Origin: 21-14-0-10-32-9 sp964501945
GTDB lineage: Archaea; Nanobdellota; Nanobdellia; Woesearchaeales; 21-14-0-10-32-9
Assembly: GCA_964501945.1 (NCBI GenBank)
Contig: CAZCTY010000018.1
Coordinates: 1 to 20,507 of the forward strand
DNA: 20,507 bases
Reading direction: 5' to 3'
Numbering within the stretch: the first letter of the stretch is position 1; the number at the start of each line of letters is the position of its first letter. This document shows positions 6,805-15,055 of the stretch, piece by piece. The notes under the pieces were generated by a model. That model saw only the letters and a list, made by a program, of their open reading frames with translations, was not told the DNA's origin and did not search any database. A program made the translations under genes and the position numbers.

Positions 6805-8310
6805 ATGGATAAAATGAAAAATTGTAAAGATAGTAATGAAAATGGCACTCAGAATAATAAAGATATTGTGAATTTGTCTGATGGAGATTTTTTTTCAGGC
6901 ACTGTTAAAATTTTAAGAAAATCTAAGCCGGGACCTGTAATTTTTTTAGTTTCTGATGGGTCTAGTAGTGTTGATGCGGTAATTAAAGATTCTGACTTTG
7001 ACGAGGAGGATATCGTATTTATTAGTGGTAAGGTTTCACTGAGGGCTGGGAAGTTTCAAATTGAAATTTGTAACATAAAAAAATCTGATAAAGATTTTAA
7101 TTTAATTTTAGATGAGAAAAGTAAGCCTGTTCGTGAGGATTTTAGTATTGATTCTGAGCGTTTAGTATCTATGCGTGATGTTTTCTTACGTGTTGCTAAA
7201 AGGATTCGTCGCGCTATATTGGATAATCAACCTATATTAATAAGGCATCATAACGATTCAGATGGTATAAACTCTGGGCTTGCTTTAGAGCGTGCTTGTA
7301 AGGGTTTTATGGGCGTTGTTGGTATTAATCCTGATTTTAATTTGTATAGGAGTCCGAGTAAATCGCCTTTCTATGAAGTAGCGGATGTTTTCAAGGATGT
7401 TGTTTTGGCGAAGAGACTTGATAATTTTAATCAAAAAAAGCCTTTAATTTTAGTTGTTGATAATGGTTCAACTCCTGAGGACGTTTTTGCTTTTAAAACT
7501 CTGAGTAGTATGGGTTTTGAGGCTATCGTCGTTGATCATCATAATCCTGTTGTATTAGAGAATGGTAAAACCAGTGTTTGTCCTTATTTATCATTTCATA
7601 TAAATCCTTATATTTTTGGTTGGGATAGTAAATTATCTGCGGGGATGCTTTGTTATGAGCTTGCAAGGTTTATTGATGAGAACTTTGAAAACAAGCTAAT
7701 CCCTGCAATTGCAGGGATTAGTGATAGGTGTGATATTGTTGAGACAGAAAAATATATTGAGAGGACTAATTTGTCGAGGGAGGAATTATCTGATATTGGT
7801 GTTGCTATTGATTTTGTTGCATATCAGTTAAGATTTGATCCTGGTAAGGGTTTATTTGATGAGCTTTATTCTAATATGGAAGTTGTTAAACTAATTAATA
7901 ATAAAGTCAAAGAGGGAGCGGATACTCAGCTTCAAAGTACTCTTCCTTACTTGAGGACGCAAGAGATTAATGGTGTTACTCTCTCATGGATTGATTTAGA
8001 AAAGTACACTTTAAGGTTTACGTATCCAACGCCTGGTAAGGTTATTGGTATGATTCATGACAAAGTGAGTTCTGGGAGGGAAAATTTGCCTGTTATATCT
8101 CTTGGTGTTTTAAGTGATATGATTATAATTCGGGCGACGAAGCCGGTTTTACCTGTTCAAGAGATAATTGAATCATTGCAAAAAGAGTTTCCTCAAGCAA
8201 ACGTTGATGGGGGTGGTCATGAAATGGCTGGGACTATAAAATTTGTTCAAGCTCATGGTCATGATATTCTTGAGAGGATTAAATATATGTTGAAAATGAA
8301 AGAATTTTAA
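6805..8310 (+). CDS. OB-fold plus DHH/DHHA1 phosphoesterase (archaeal RecJ-like nuclease family)
   Basis: This 501-residue protein belongs to the DHH superfamily of metal-dependent phosphoesterases. Residues about 25-95 look like an OB nucleic-acid-binding fold (FFSGTVKILRKSKPGPVIFLV). The DHH domain shows motif I RHHNDSDGINSG (147-158), an aspartate motif LVVDNGS (216-222) and the name motif VVDHHNP (242-248). The C-terminal DHHA1 domain has GGGHEMAG (469-476). Archaeal relatives are GAN/HAN-type RecJ homologues acting in replication and repair on single-stranded DNA or RNA; which one applies is not clear from sequence. The start is ATG 6805 with AGAGGT at 6792-6797. Upstream stands a TATA candidate at 6761-6769. 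A T-run at 8320-8328 may end the transcript before lonB. Confidence 0.87.
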   Translation: MDKMKNCKDSNENGTQNNKDIVNLSDGDFFSGTVKILRKSKPGPVIFLVSDGSSSVDAVIKDSDFDEEDIVFISGKVSLRAGKFQIEICNIKKSDKDFNLILDEKSKPVREDFSIDSERLVSMRDVFLRVAKRIRRAILDNQPILIRHHNDSDGINSGLALERACKGFMGVVGINPDFNLYRSPSKSPFYEVADVFKDVVLAKRLDNFNQKKPLILVVDNGSTPEDVFAFKTLSSMGFEAIVVDHHNPVVLENGKTSVCPYLSFHINPYIFGWDSKLSAGMLCYELARFIDENFENKLIPAIAGISDRCDIVETEKYIERTNLSREELSDIGVAIDFVAYQLRFDPGKGLFDELYSNMEVVKLINNKVKEGADTQLQSTLPYLRTQEINGVTLSWIDLEKYTLRFTYPTPGKVIGMIHDKVSSGRENLPVISLGVLSDMIIIRATKPVLPVQEIIESLQKEFPQANVDGGGHEMAGTIKFVQAHGHDILERIKYMLKMKEF

Positions 8311-8319
8311 CTTATTTTC

Positions 8320-8328
8320 TTTTTTTTT
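8320..8328 (+). terminator. Oligo-T terminator after the DHH gene
   Basis: Nine consecutive T on the plus strand, 10 bp after the stop codon. Archaeal termination commonly uses such U-runs without a hairpin. Confidence 0.45.
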
Positions 8329-8393
8329 AACAAAAACTATTAAAAAGATTTAAAAATTCCTCTATTATATCATTGTATGTTATAGGTGTTTTA

Positions 8394-10340
8394 ATGGCTA
8401 AAAAGAAATCTGGGAAAAAAACTGCTAAAAAATCTAGTAAAAGCTCTGTTAATGGGTTTACTTTTAAAACTACTGCTGATCTTAAAGTTAAAGATAGTTT
8501 AATTGATCAGGTTATTGGTCAAGAGGATGCTATTCGTGTTATTAAAAAAGCAAGTACTCAGAGAAGGCACGTTTTATTAATTGGTGAGCCAGGCACTGGT
8601 AAGAGTATGCTTGGTTTGGCTATGGCTGAGCTTCTTCCAAAAGAAAAGCTTGTTGATACTATTAGTTTTCACAATCCTAACGATGAGAATCAGCCTATTA
8701 TAAAAACTGCTTCTGCTGGGAAGGGTAGGACTCTTGTAAATGAGTCTCGTGCTAAAGGTTCTAAGAGTATGCAGGGTATGAGTACGGTTATTTTGATTTT
8801 GGCTTTAATTGCTATGATTGCGCCTTGGTTTATTCTTAATAGGTATACTGAGAAGCTCGGCGAGGCTGCTGGGGCTATCATGTTCGCGGCTTTCTTTTTA
8901 GGTGGTATTGCTTTTTTAGCTATATTTGTTATTTTTATGAATCTTAATAAAAAAATGGGAGATAAGAACATTGTTCCTAAAGTAGTTGTTGATAATTTTG
9001 GTAGGAAGCAAGCGCCTTTCTTTGATGCGACAGGTGCTCATGCAGGTGCCCTATTAGGTGATGTTCTTCACGATCCTTTTCAATCTGGTGGTCTTGGGAC
9101 TCCTGCGCATGAGCGTGTTGTTGCAGGTATGATTCATAAGGCTCATATGGGTGTTTTATTTATTGATGAGATTGCGACTCTCGCGCCTAATACTCAGCAA
9201 GAGCTTTTAACTGCGATTCAGGAAGGTAAGTTCTCTATTACGGGTCAAAGTGAGAGGAGTGCTGGTGCGATGGTTAGAACTGAGCCTGTTCCTTGTAGGT
9301 TTGTTTTAATTGCTGCAGGTAATATGGAGACTGTTAGGCATATGCATCCTGCTCTCCGTTCTAGGATTCGTGGTTATGGTTATGAGGTTTTCATGGCTGA
9401 TACCATGGTTAATAATGATAAGAATAGGATGCTTATTGCAAAATTTATTGCGCAGGAAGTTAGAAAAGATGGTAAGATTCCTCATTTTACTCGTGAAGCG
9501 GTTGATTTCGTTGTTGAGGAGGCTAAGAAAAAAGCTAATCGTAAAGGGCATTTAACTCTTCGTTTACGTGATCTTGGTGGCTTGGTTAGGGCTGCTGGTG
9601 ATTTGGCTCTTGATGAGGGTGCTAAATTGGTTACCTCAAAGCATATTACTGAGGCTAAAACTATTGCGCGTTCTCTGGAAAAGCAAATCGCTGATAAGTA
9701 TATTGAGCGTAAAAAAGAGTATGAGGTAATTATAACTAAAGGAGAGCAGGTTGGTCGTGTTAATGGCTTAGCTGTTATCGGTGAGGGTGATAGTCATTCT
9801 GGTATTATCTTGCCTATTGAATCTGAAGTTGCGCCTGGTAAAGAAAAAGAAATTATTGCAACAGGTAAGCTTGGTGAAATTGCTAAGGAGGCTGTTAAAA
9901 ATGTCTCTGTTATAATTAAGAAATATTTTGGTGAGGATATTAGGGACAAGTATGATATTCATGTTCAATTCCTTCAAACATATGAGGGCGTTGAGGGGGA
10001 TAGTGCGAGTGTCGCTGTCGCGCTTAGTATCATATCTGCTTTAAATAAATTGCCGATTAAGCAAAATTATGCTATGACCGGTAGTTTATCTGTTCGTGGG
10101 GAGATTCTTCCTATTGGCGGTGTGAGTAGTAAAGTTGAGGCTGCAATTGATGCGGGTATTGAGAAGGTTATTGTTCCAATGTCTAATGTTCAAGACATTG
10201 TCGTTGAGGATGATCGTCTCAAAAAAATAAAGATTATCCCTGTAACTTCGCTCTATGAAGTCTTTGAAGAGGTTCTTGATTGGAAAGGTAAGACTTCTTT
10301 GAAAAATAAGATCATTAAAGAAATGAAGGCGAACATCTAA
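8394..10340 (+). CDS. lonB: Membrane-anchored archaeal Lon protease (LonB)
   Basis: This 648-residue ATP-dependent protease is the main membrane protease of archaea, which lack FtsH. The AAA+ domain has Walker A GEPGTGKS (64-71) and Walker B VLFIDEI (254-260). Between them two membrane helices are inserted (about 129-148 and 157-183), the hallmark of LonB. The C-terminal protease domain carries the Ser-Lys dyad at S537 (EGDSASVAVAL) and K580 (PIGGVSSKVEAA). I chose ATG 8394 because AGGTG at 8384-8388 is well placed and a lysine-rich cytosolic start (MAKKKSGKK) follows; a TTG at 8373 is unlikely. TTTAAAAAT at 8350-8358 is a TATA candidate. Likely a single-gene transcript, since T-runs lie on both sides. 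Confidence 0.96.
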   Translation: MAKKKSGKKTAKKSSKSSVNGFTFKTTADLKVKDSLIDQVIGQEDAIRVIKKASTQRRHVLLIGEPGTGKSMLGLAMAELLPKEKLVDTISFHNPNDENQPIIKTASAGKGRTLVNESRAKGSKSMQGMSTVILILALIAMIAPWFILNRYTEKLGEAAGAIMFAAFFLGGIAFLAIFVIFMNLNKKMGDKNIVPKVVVDNFGRKQAPFFDATGAHAGALLGDVLHDPFQSGGLGTPAHERVVAGMIHKAHMGVLFIDEIATLAPNTQQELLTAIQEGKFSITGQSERSAGAMVRTEPVPCRFVLIAAGNMETVRHMHPALRSRIRGYGYEVFMADTMVNNDKNRMLIAKFIAQEVRKDGKIPHFTREAVDFVVEEAKKKANRKGHLTLRLRDLGGLVRAAGDLALDEGAKLVTSKHITEAKTIARSLEKQIADKYIERKKEYEVIITKGEQVGRVNGLAVIGEGDSHSGIILPIESEVAPGKEKEIIATGKLGEIAKEAVKNVSVIIKKYFGEDIRDKYDIHVQFLQTYEGVEGDSASVAVALSIISALNKLPIKQNYAMTGSLSVRGEILPIGGVSSKVEAAIDAGIEKVIVPMSNVQDIVVEDDRLKKIKIIPVTSLYEVFEEVLDWKGKTSLKNKIIKEMKANI

Positions 10341-10343
10341 ATC

Positions 10344-10351
10344 TTTTTTTT
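10344..10351 (+). terminator. Oligo-T terminator after lonB
   Basis: Eight consecutive T begin 4 bp after the lonB stop codon, before the TATA box of the next gene. This is consistent with U-run termination. Confidence 0.45.
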
Positions 10352-10386
10352 ATTCTCTTATATTTTTATTTGTCTATACAGTAATC

Positions 10387-10396
10387 TTTATAAATA
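10387..10396 (+). promoter_or_regulatory. TATA box for rpl35ae
   Basis: TTTATAAATA is centred about 27 nt upstream of ATG 10418 and abuts an earlier in-frame ATG at 10397. The spacing argues that transcription starts at or near 10418 and that the message is leaderless. Confidence 0.65.
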
Positions 10397-10417
10397 ATGT
10401 TTGATTTCGCTATTTTT

Positions 10418-10672
10418 ATGAATGGTACAATTGTTAATTTTAGAAGAGGAAAACACGTAACTAGCAATAATCAGATGGTTGTAAAAGTTGAAGGCATCTC
10501 ATCTAAAGATGAGGCTGCTAAGCTTGTTGGTAAAAAAGTTGCTTATAATACTGGCAAAAAAGATTTATCTGGGGAGATTGTTTCTGCTCATGGTAATTCT
10601 GGCGCTGTCAGGGTGGCTTTTGAGACTGGTATGCCTGGTCAAGCTATTGGGCAGAAAGTTAAGCTTTCTTAA
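10418..10672 (+). CDS. rpl35ae: Large ribosomal subunit protein eL33 (L35Ae)
   Basis: This 84-residue ribosomal protein has the family sequence MNGTIVNFRRGKHVTSNNQM at the start, KDEAAKLVGKKVAYNT in the middle and AHGNSGAVRVAFETGMPGQA near the end. The last glycine-rich segment is the strongest L35Ae signature. An ATG at 10397 would add seven residues (MFDFAIF), but the TATA box would then touch the start codon and the family begins at M-x-G-T-I, so 10418 is preferred. It converges with the PHP gene, overlapping it by 14 bp. Confidence 0.94.
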   Translation: MNGTIVNFRRGKHVTSNNQMVVKVEGISSKDEAAKLVGKKVAYNTGKKDLSGEIVSAHGNSGAVRVAFETGMPGQAIGQKVKLS

Positions 10673-11351
10673 TTTCTTTTATTTTTTGTTTTATATGGTT
10701 TAAAACGAATTTTATTGCTTGTGTCGTAGACATAGGTTTTGTTTTAATTATTGTTTCATTATTTTTTATTTTGCGTATTATTTCATCTTGTGTTACTTCT
10801 CTAACATTTATTTCTGTGTAATGTTTTCCAAAGCTTTTAATTGTGTGTGCGTCGCTGTTTGCGATTAGCGCTTTTTTTAATTCTTTTGCTGCGCGTATTG
10901 CCTTTTTATTTGGATTGTAGAATTTTGTGTATAGTTGTTGTATCTCTATTGCATCAAACAAATCTTTGTATTCGTATACTTTATTTTTAAGGCAGCTATG
11001 GCCTAAGATGTTTGGGTAGAAGGGATGTGGGGCTGTTATTAGTGTATTTTTTTTCTTCACGCGTTTAAGGTCTTGAAATGTGTTTATGCGCTCAACACTC
11101 TTTGTTATATCTCCTTGTATTATTACGTGGTGTCCTTGTATTGTTTTCTCTATTCCTTTAATTAATAGTATTCCTTTTTTCTTTGCATATATTTTTATTT
11201 TCTCATCGTCGAGTAATTTGTTGTGTAGTGTTATGCTTATCGCGCTAAACCCTTCTCTTTTTGCTTTATCTATTAATTCTTTTGCATCATAGTGTATATT
11301 GTTCTCTATATCTTCTTTTGTGTGTATATGAAAATCTATTTTTATTTTCAT
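10659..11351 (-). CDS. PHP-domain metal-dependent hydrolase
   Basis: The 230-residue PHP fold has the expected metal ligands: DFHIHT (D6, H8, H10), E68 in KGIEKT, H109 in APHPF, and D167/H169 in NSDAHT. PHP proteins use two or three metal ions to cleave phosphoesters, either in nucleic acids or in small phosphates such as histidinol phosphate. The substrate here is not identifiable. The start codon overlaps the stop of the upstream coiled-coil membrane protein (ATGA), so the two are co-translated. Its 3' end overlaps rpl35ae by 14 bp in convergent orientation. Confidence 0.85.
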   Translation of the reverse strand: MKIKIDFHIHTKEDIENNIHYDAKELIDKAKREGFSAISITLHNKLLDDEKIKIYAKKKGILLIKGIEKTIQGHHVIIQGDITKSVERINTFQDLKRVKKKNTLITAPHPFYPNILGHSCLKNKVYEYKDLFDAIEIQQLYTKFYNPNKKAIRAAKELKKALIANSDAHTIKSFGKHYTEINVREVTQDEIIRKIKNNETIIKTKPMSTTQAIKFVLNHIKQKIKEIKKA

Positions 11352-11947
11352 TTTGCGCCTATTAGGTCACTTGTTCCAGCGCCGAGTACGGCTATTATGC
11401 TTATTGATGCTACGCTATTATAAATTTCTTTAAATGTAGAATTGAAATCGATTATGCCGTATAAGAATAGTACGAAGACTATTGTTGATATTGCGGATAT
11501 GTATAGTACTGTTGCTCTAACTGGTAATATTTTTAAAAAATATCTTCGTCTAACATCTCTAAATCCTGAGTGGTATATGAATAATATTAATATTGCAAAT
11601 GAGGTTAATAATATTAAGCTAGATCTTATGTATGTGTGTTCTTGTGCGAGGTCTACTCCTTTTGCAAATGCAAAATGGCCCATTATTCCAAAAAATGCTC
11701 CTATTATTGCTTTAATTACGTCTTTATAATTTGTTTTTGTTCTTATTTTGCTTGTGTCTTTGAACTTATTTATTTTTCTCTCAAATTTTCTATGTAATTT
11801 TAAGTTGTCTTCTTCTTTTTCGTATATTTTTTGTTCTAAGTTATATATCTCGTTTTCTTTTTTTAATAGTTTTTTTTGTAATTTTAGTACATCTTTTTGG
11901 GTTTTTTCTAATTCGTCTAGTTTCTTCTCTATGTATTTTTCTCTCAT
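11348..11947 (-). CDS. Coiled-coil protein with four membrane helices (possibly DUF2391)
   Basis: This 199-residue protein has a lysine/glutamate-rich coiled coil at 1-65 (MREKYIEKKLDELEKTQ and on), then four hydrophobic segments at about 78-96, 107-126, 144-165 and 178-195. A conserved-looking cytosolic motif, YHSGFRDVRRR (125-135), joins helices 2 and 3. The layout resembles the DUF2391 integral membrane family, but that call is from memory and weak. The function is unknown. Coupled by ATGA overlap to the PHP hydrolase, which may therefore act at the membrane. A minus-strand TATA box at 11973-11982 lies about 30 nt upstream of the start, fitting a leaderless transcript. Confidence 0.7.
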   Translation of the reverse strand: MREKYIEKKLDELEKTQKDVLKLQKKLLKKENEIYNLEQKIYEKEEDNLKLHRKFERKINKFKDTSKIRTKTNYKDVIKAIIGAFFGIMGHFAFAKGVDLAQEHTYIRSSLILLTSFAILILFIYHSGFRDVRRRYFLKILPVRATVLYISAISTIVFVLFLYGIIDFNSTFKEIYNSVASISIIAVLGAGTSDLIGAK

Positions 11948-11972
11948 ATCTTTTATTTAGAAAAATTGTTTC

Positions 11973-11982
11973 TTTTATAAAT
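11973..11982 (-). promoter_or_regulatory. TATA box for the minus-strand membrane/PHP operon
   Basis: On the minus strand this reads ATTTATAAAA, centred about 30 nt upstream of the ATG at 11947. This fits a leaderless or near-leaderless transcript. Confidence 0.45.
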
Positions 11983-12038
11983 TTTAATTTTTATTATTCT
12001 CTTATCTTATTATTTATTATAGGGTTAAAAAACAAAAC

Positions 12039-12048
12039 ATTTATATAT
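12039..12048 (+). promoter_or_regulatory. TATA box for the 4-TM protein operon
   Basis: ATTTATATAT-type sequence with an adenine-rich BRE-like run in front, centred about 26 nt upstream of ATG 12070. This fits a leaderless start. Confidence 0.5.
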
Positions 12049-12069
12049 TCTTATGGTCATGGTGGTTTT

Positions 12070-12480
12070 ATGGATGGATTATTAATTATGCCGGCGATAG
12101 TTTTCGGGTTACTTTTAGGTATCTTGGAACTTTACTTTTTATCTGTTGATGAGCGGGGTATGCATTGGTTTCAGCATGGTATGCATGCATTACCTGTGAT
12201 GATGATTTTTGTTTTCATTAGTTTTAATGTTGGTTTCATTTTTGAATTAATTGGTATGGAGGGTAACTTCGTTTTATATCTTGGTGCTCGAATATTAATT
12301 GGTATAATTGCTATGGTTAAAATAAAGGCTGCTGCTTCAATTACTGGTAAAGGCGGTGTTGGTGAGAGTTGGACTCATGTTTTAATCATTGTCGCGTTAT
12401 TGATGGCTGGTCCATATATTTGGGAGTATTTATTAGCGGATTTGGTCATGCCTATACTGCCTTCGTTTTTAGCATTTTAA
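12070..12480 (+). CDS. Unknown four-helix membrane protein
   Basis: I do not recognise this 136-residue protein. It has four hydrophobic stretches, at about 4-25, 38-60, 66-88 and 102-124. The first loop holds a histidine-rich segment (DERGMHWFQHGMHALP, 27-42) that could bind metal or haem, though nothing proves it. Between helices 3 and 4 lies a glycine-rich loop (ITGKGGVGESW). The start is ATG 12070, about 26 nt after a TATA box. The next gene begins 36 bp after the stop with no new promoter evident, so the two membrane proteins probably form an operon and may form one complex. Confidence 0.75.
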   Translation: MDGLLIMPAIVFGLLLGILELYFLSVDERGMHWFQHGMHALPVMMIFVFISFNVGFIFELIGMEGNFVLYLGARILIGIIAMVKIKAAASITGKGGVGESWTHVLIIVALLMAGPYIWEYLLADLVMPILPSFLAF

Positions 12481-12516
12481 GTTAAATAATTAGATTTGTG
12501 AGGTTTACAGAGAAAA

Positions 12517-14214
12517 ATGAAAAAACTTTTTGTTTATTTAGTATCTCTTTTAGTTCTTGGTGTGAAGCCTGTTATGGCTGCGTTTAGTCAATCTGGTTTT
12601 AGTGCTGGTGGCATCATTGAAATGCTTGGTGGTGTTTTAGGTAACATTTCTAATCTTTTTTTGATGGATTGGATTGGTGATAACGCGGATGGTTTTTTGA
12701 AGTTTTTATTATGGGTTCTTGTTTTCGCGATTTTATATACTGTTGGTTTAATAGTTTTTGCTAAATATTCTGATGGGGGTAGTGGTCCTAAGAGGATTGC
12801 TTTAGTTGTATCTTTAGTTCTTGCGACTGGGACAACACTTGCAACTCCTGCATCTCTTATTGCGGCAGTTTTTGCATCTTATGCGACTATAATAATTTTT
12901 TTCTTATTAGGGGGTTCTGTTGCTTTAGTTGTTTATGTGCTTTATGGTTCTTTTTTAAAAGAAACATTTCCAGGTACTGCGCTTCACGTTATAAGAATTA
13001 TTGGTTTAATTCTTTGTTGGACTATTTTGTCTATTGTGACTAGTTCTTTTGCTTCATTTACTGGTACTGATGCTTTTGGCATTGAAGCGTCTTTAATGTC
13101 TGATATAACAATTACTTTAGCTCAAATAGCTCAAGTTATTTTTATTGTTATGATTGTATTTGAAGTATTTAGGGTATTTGGTTCTGGTTCTAGAAGTAAA
13201 GAGGGACAGGCTGCAAAAGATGGCTTTGTAAATGTAGCTAAGAAAATTAATCAAAAACTTGTTGATAGGCGTAAAAAAAAGGAAGAGGATGCTAAAAGAA
13301 AAACTAAGGAATTGGAAGATCTTGAAAAATCTAAAGAAGAACTTGGCAGGTTTATTGGTAATTTATCTATTGATCAGAGAAAAAGATTAGAGACTATAAA
13401 GCAAGGTATTGATAATTTGAAAATATTTTTAGAAAATGAACATAGGGGTAAATTATTTGAAGTTGATGTTTTAAAGAGGGTTAAAAGTGGTATTTTAGTT
13501 CCTCTTAATACTGAATTGCAGAAAGTACGTGATGATTTAGCTAAGCTTTTATATGCGGCTCGTCGATCAAAAATTGATATGTCTTCAAAGAAGATTATTG
13601 ATGATATTGAGAAGGATTATGAGGAAGTTAGAAAGCCTGTTGATGATTTGTTAGTTGCAATGCTTAAAAAGTGGAAGGAATATCAAGATCCTAAATCTGG
13701 CGCTACAGACACAGATAAATCTTATTTAAAAGACAATATTAATTTTACTAAAGGTTATCTTGATAGTTCATCTGTGAATTTTAAAAAGATTAAATATCTT
13801 TGTGAGAAATTTAAAAAAGATGAAGTTGAACAAGGCCATTTAAAGAAAACAAAGGAATTGTTAGATATGATGAGGCGTGGTAGGTTAAAAACTAGTTTAG
13901 ATACTATGAAGAAGTCTTTAAATAAGTTATATGTTGCTGTTAATGAAATTGAAAATGGTTTAAAAGATCCTAAAAAAAGAGGGGAAGCTCTTAAGAAATT
14001 TGAAAAGAGTATTAGGGCTTTGGAATCTGATTATAATGTTTTTGTTAATGGGCATTCTGATTTTATAAATAAAGTTGGTACTTTAAATAGTGCTGTTAAA
14101 TTAGAAGAAGGTATGATTAATGAGCTTAAAGCTACTATGAGTAAAATTCATAATGACTTTGAGGAATTTAAGAAGAGTGAGAAAGTAAAATTGTGGTTTG
14201 ATGGGACTAGTTAA
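12517..14214 (+). CDS. Unknown polytopic membrane protein with signal peptide and long coiled coil
   Basis: This 565-residue protein starts with a signal-peptide-like segment (MKKLFVYLVSLLVLG...AFS, cut near residue 21-22). Further hydrophobic segments lie at about 60-83, 92-112, 117-144, 156-178 and 197-220. From about 236 to 555 it is almost entirely charged helix, with heptad-like KKKEEDAKRKTKELEDLEKS and similar runs: a coiled-coil rod of some 300 residues, probably cytosolic. I do not recognise a family. The small-TM core with a long helical tail could be a scaffold, envelope-spanning or secretion-type component. GTGAGGT at 12498-12504 is the ribosome binding site, spaced a little far from ATG 12517. 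Confidence 0.75.
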   Translation: MKKLFVYLVSLLVLGVKPVMAAFSQSGFSAGGIIEMLGGVLGNISNLFLMDWIGDNADGFLKFLLWVLVFAILYTVGLIVFAKYSDGGSGPKRIALVVSLVLATGTTLATPASLIAAVFASYATIIIFFLLGGSVALVVYVLYGSFLKETFPGTALHVIRIIGLILCWTILSIVTSSFASFTGTDAFGIEASLMSDITITLAQIAQVIFIVMIVFEVFRVFGSGSRSKEGQAAKDGFVNVAKKINQKLVDRRKKKEEDAKRKTKELEDLEKSKEELGRFIGNLSIDQRKRLETIKQGIDNLKIFLENEHRGKLFEVDVLKRVKSGILVPLNTELQKVRDDLAKLLYAARRSKIDMSSKKIIDDIEKDYEEVRKPVDDLLVAMLKKWKEYQDPKSGATDTDKSYLKDNINFTKGYLDSSSVNFKKIKYLCEKFKKDEVEQGHLKKTKELLDMMRRGRLKTSLDTMKKSLNKLYVAVNEIENGLKDPKKRGEALKKFEKSIRALESDYNVFVNGHSDFINKVGTLNSAVKLEEGMINELKATMSKIHNDFEEFKKSEKVKLWFDGTS

Positions 14215-14219
14215 TTTTT

Positions 14220-14630
14220 TTATTCTAGTTGTCGTCTTTTTAGGTCTTGGTACCAGTAATTGATGTTATCTTTTATTTCATCTATTTTATCGAAGAATCT
14301 TCGTCTTCTGATTTTTTTGTTTTTATCTTTTATTTTATCTTCTAATAATTCTTTTTCATTTAATGCTTTTTTTAATTCTTCATCTTTTTTTTCATATCCT
14401 TCTTGGTATGCTGTATTTATTGCGCCTTGTATGTTGTGTTCTCTATTGCCTACATAAAATGTATTCTTTATTTCATATATTTTCGGAACATCTCTTATAT
14501 TCGTTGTTTTTATGTATGTTTCGTTGTTTTTTTCTGTGAGGGTGTATTGTGGTTGTTGTATTTTTTGTGTGCTATATCCTATTGCTATGCCGCTTGCAAG
14601 GCTTATTACTGCTGTTTTAAGATTACTCAT
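14220..14630 (-). CDS. Small membrane-anchored coiled-coil protein (EHxIQG motif, paralogue 1)
   Basis: This 136-residue protein has an N-terminal hydrophobic anchor (MSNLKTAVISLASGIAIGYS), a short soluble region with YVGNREHNIQG at about 61-71, and a charged helical tail rich in K and E ending in an R/K-rich segment (KKIRRRRFFDK). The function is unknown. The start ATG 14630 has GGTG six bases upstream; a GTG at 14639 would add three residues. It overlaps the end of the upstream small gene by 8 bp. The two share the layout and the motif Y-x-G-x-x-EH-x-IQG, so they look like diverged tandem duplicates. Confidence 0.65.
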   Translation of the reverse strand: MSNLKTAVISLASGIAIGYSTQKIQQPQYTLTEKNNETYIKTTNIRDVPKIYEIKNTFYVGNREHNIQGAINTAYQEGYEKKDEELKKALNEKELLEDKIKDKNKKIRRRRFFDKIDEIKDNINYWYQDLKRRQLE

Positions 14631-14886
14631 AGGTGTCACCTTGTTTTTTTAGTTCTTTTATTCCTTGTATTTGGTGTTCTAGTGTTCCGCCGTATGTTTT
14701 GTTATTTATTGTTCTGAGAATTATTTTGTTTTCATCTTCTTTTGATTTTAAATAATGTTTATCTTCTTCTTTTATTATTTTGTATAGATCTGTTTCTGTT
14801 TTATTGCTTACTAGGTTTTTGCCTGTGCAATATCCAAGGCTCATCGTCGCACTTATTATTAGTATTTTTGTAAGGCATCCTTTCAT
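14623..14886 (-). CDS. Small membrane-anchored protein (EHxIQG motif, paralogue 2)
   Basis: This 87-residue protein has an N-terminal hydrophobic segment (KGCLTKILIISATMSLGYCT), then a charged domain ending in YGGTLEHQIQGIKELKKQG (about 65-83). The hydrophobic stretch with cysteines at 4 and 20 could be an anchor or an uncleaved signal; a lipobox is not convincing. AGGAG at 14896-14900 (minus strand) is a strong ribosome binding site nine bases before ATG 14886. It is the first gene of a two-gene minus-strand unit. No known family. It is divergent from the TrmB-like gene, with about 170 bp between the starts. Confidence 0.65.
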   Translation of the reverse strand: MKGCLTKILIISATMSLGYCTGKNLVSNKTETDLYKIIKEEDKHYLKSKEDENKIILRTINNKTYGGTLEHQIQGIKELKKQGDTYE

Positions 14887-15022
14887 TTTTTATTGCTCCT
14901 ATAATATTTTTTTCTCTTTGCTCTATTTATTTTTTTGTTGTATGTTTTCTTGCAACATCTATTTTTTTATTTTTGTAAGTTCTTTGGTTGTTTCCGTTGT
15001 TTTTTCGATTTTTATTGCACAG

Positions 15023-15032
15023 TTTTATTATA
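15023..15032 (+). promoter_or_regulatory. TATA box for the TrmB-like gene
   Basis: TTTTATTATA is centred about 28 nt upstream of ATG 15056, supporting that start over any upstream in-frame codon and implying a leaderless message. Confidence 0.55.
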
Positions 15033-15055
15033 GCTCTTTTTTCTCTTCTATTTTT

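Noticed and set aside
8373..8393. Upstream TTG start for LonB
   Set aside because: It would place a hydrophobic MYVIGVL segment before a lysine-rich start and ignores the well-placed AGGTG before ATG 8394.
14780..15055. 92-codon upstream extension of the TrmB-like gene
   Set aside because: The extension is low-complexity F/S/Y-rich sequence over a divergent intergenic region and an opposing gene start. The TATA box and the TrmB consensus begin at 15056.
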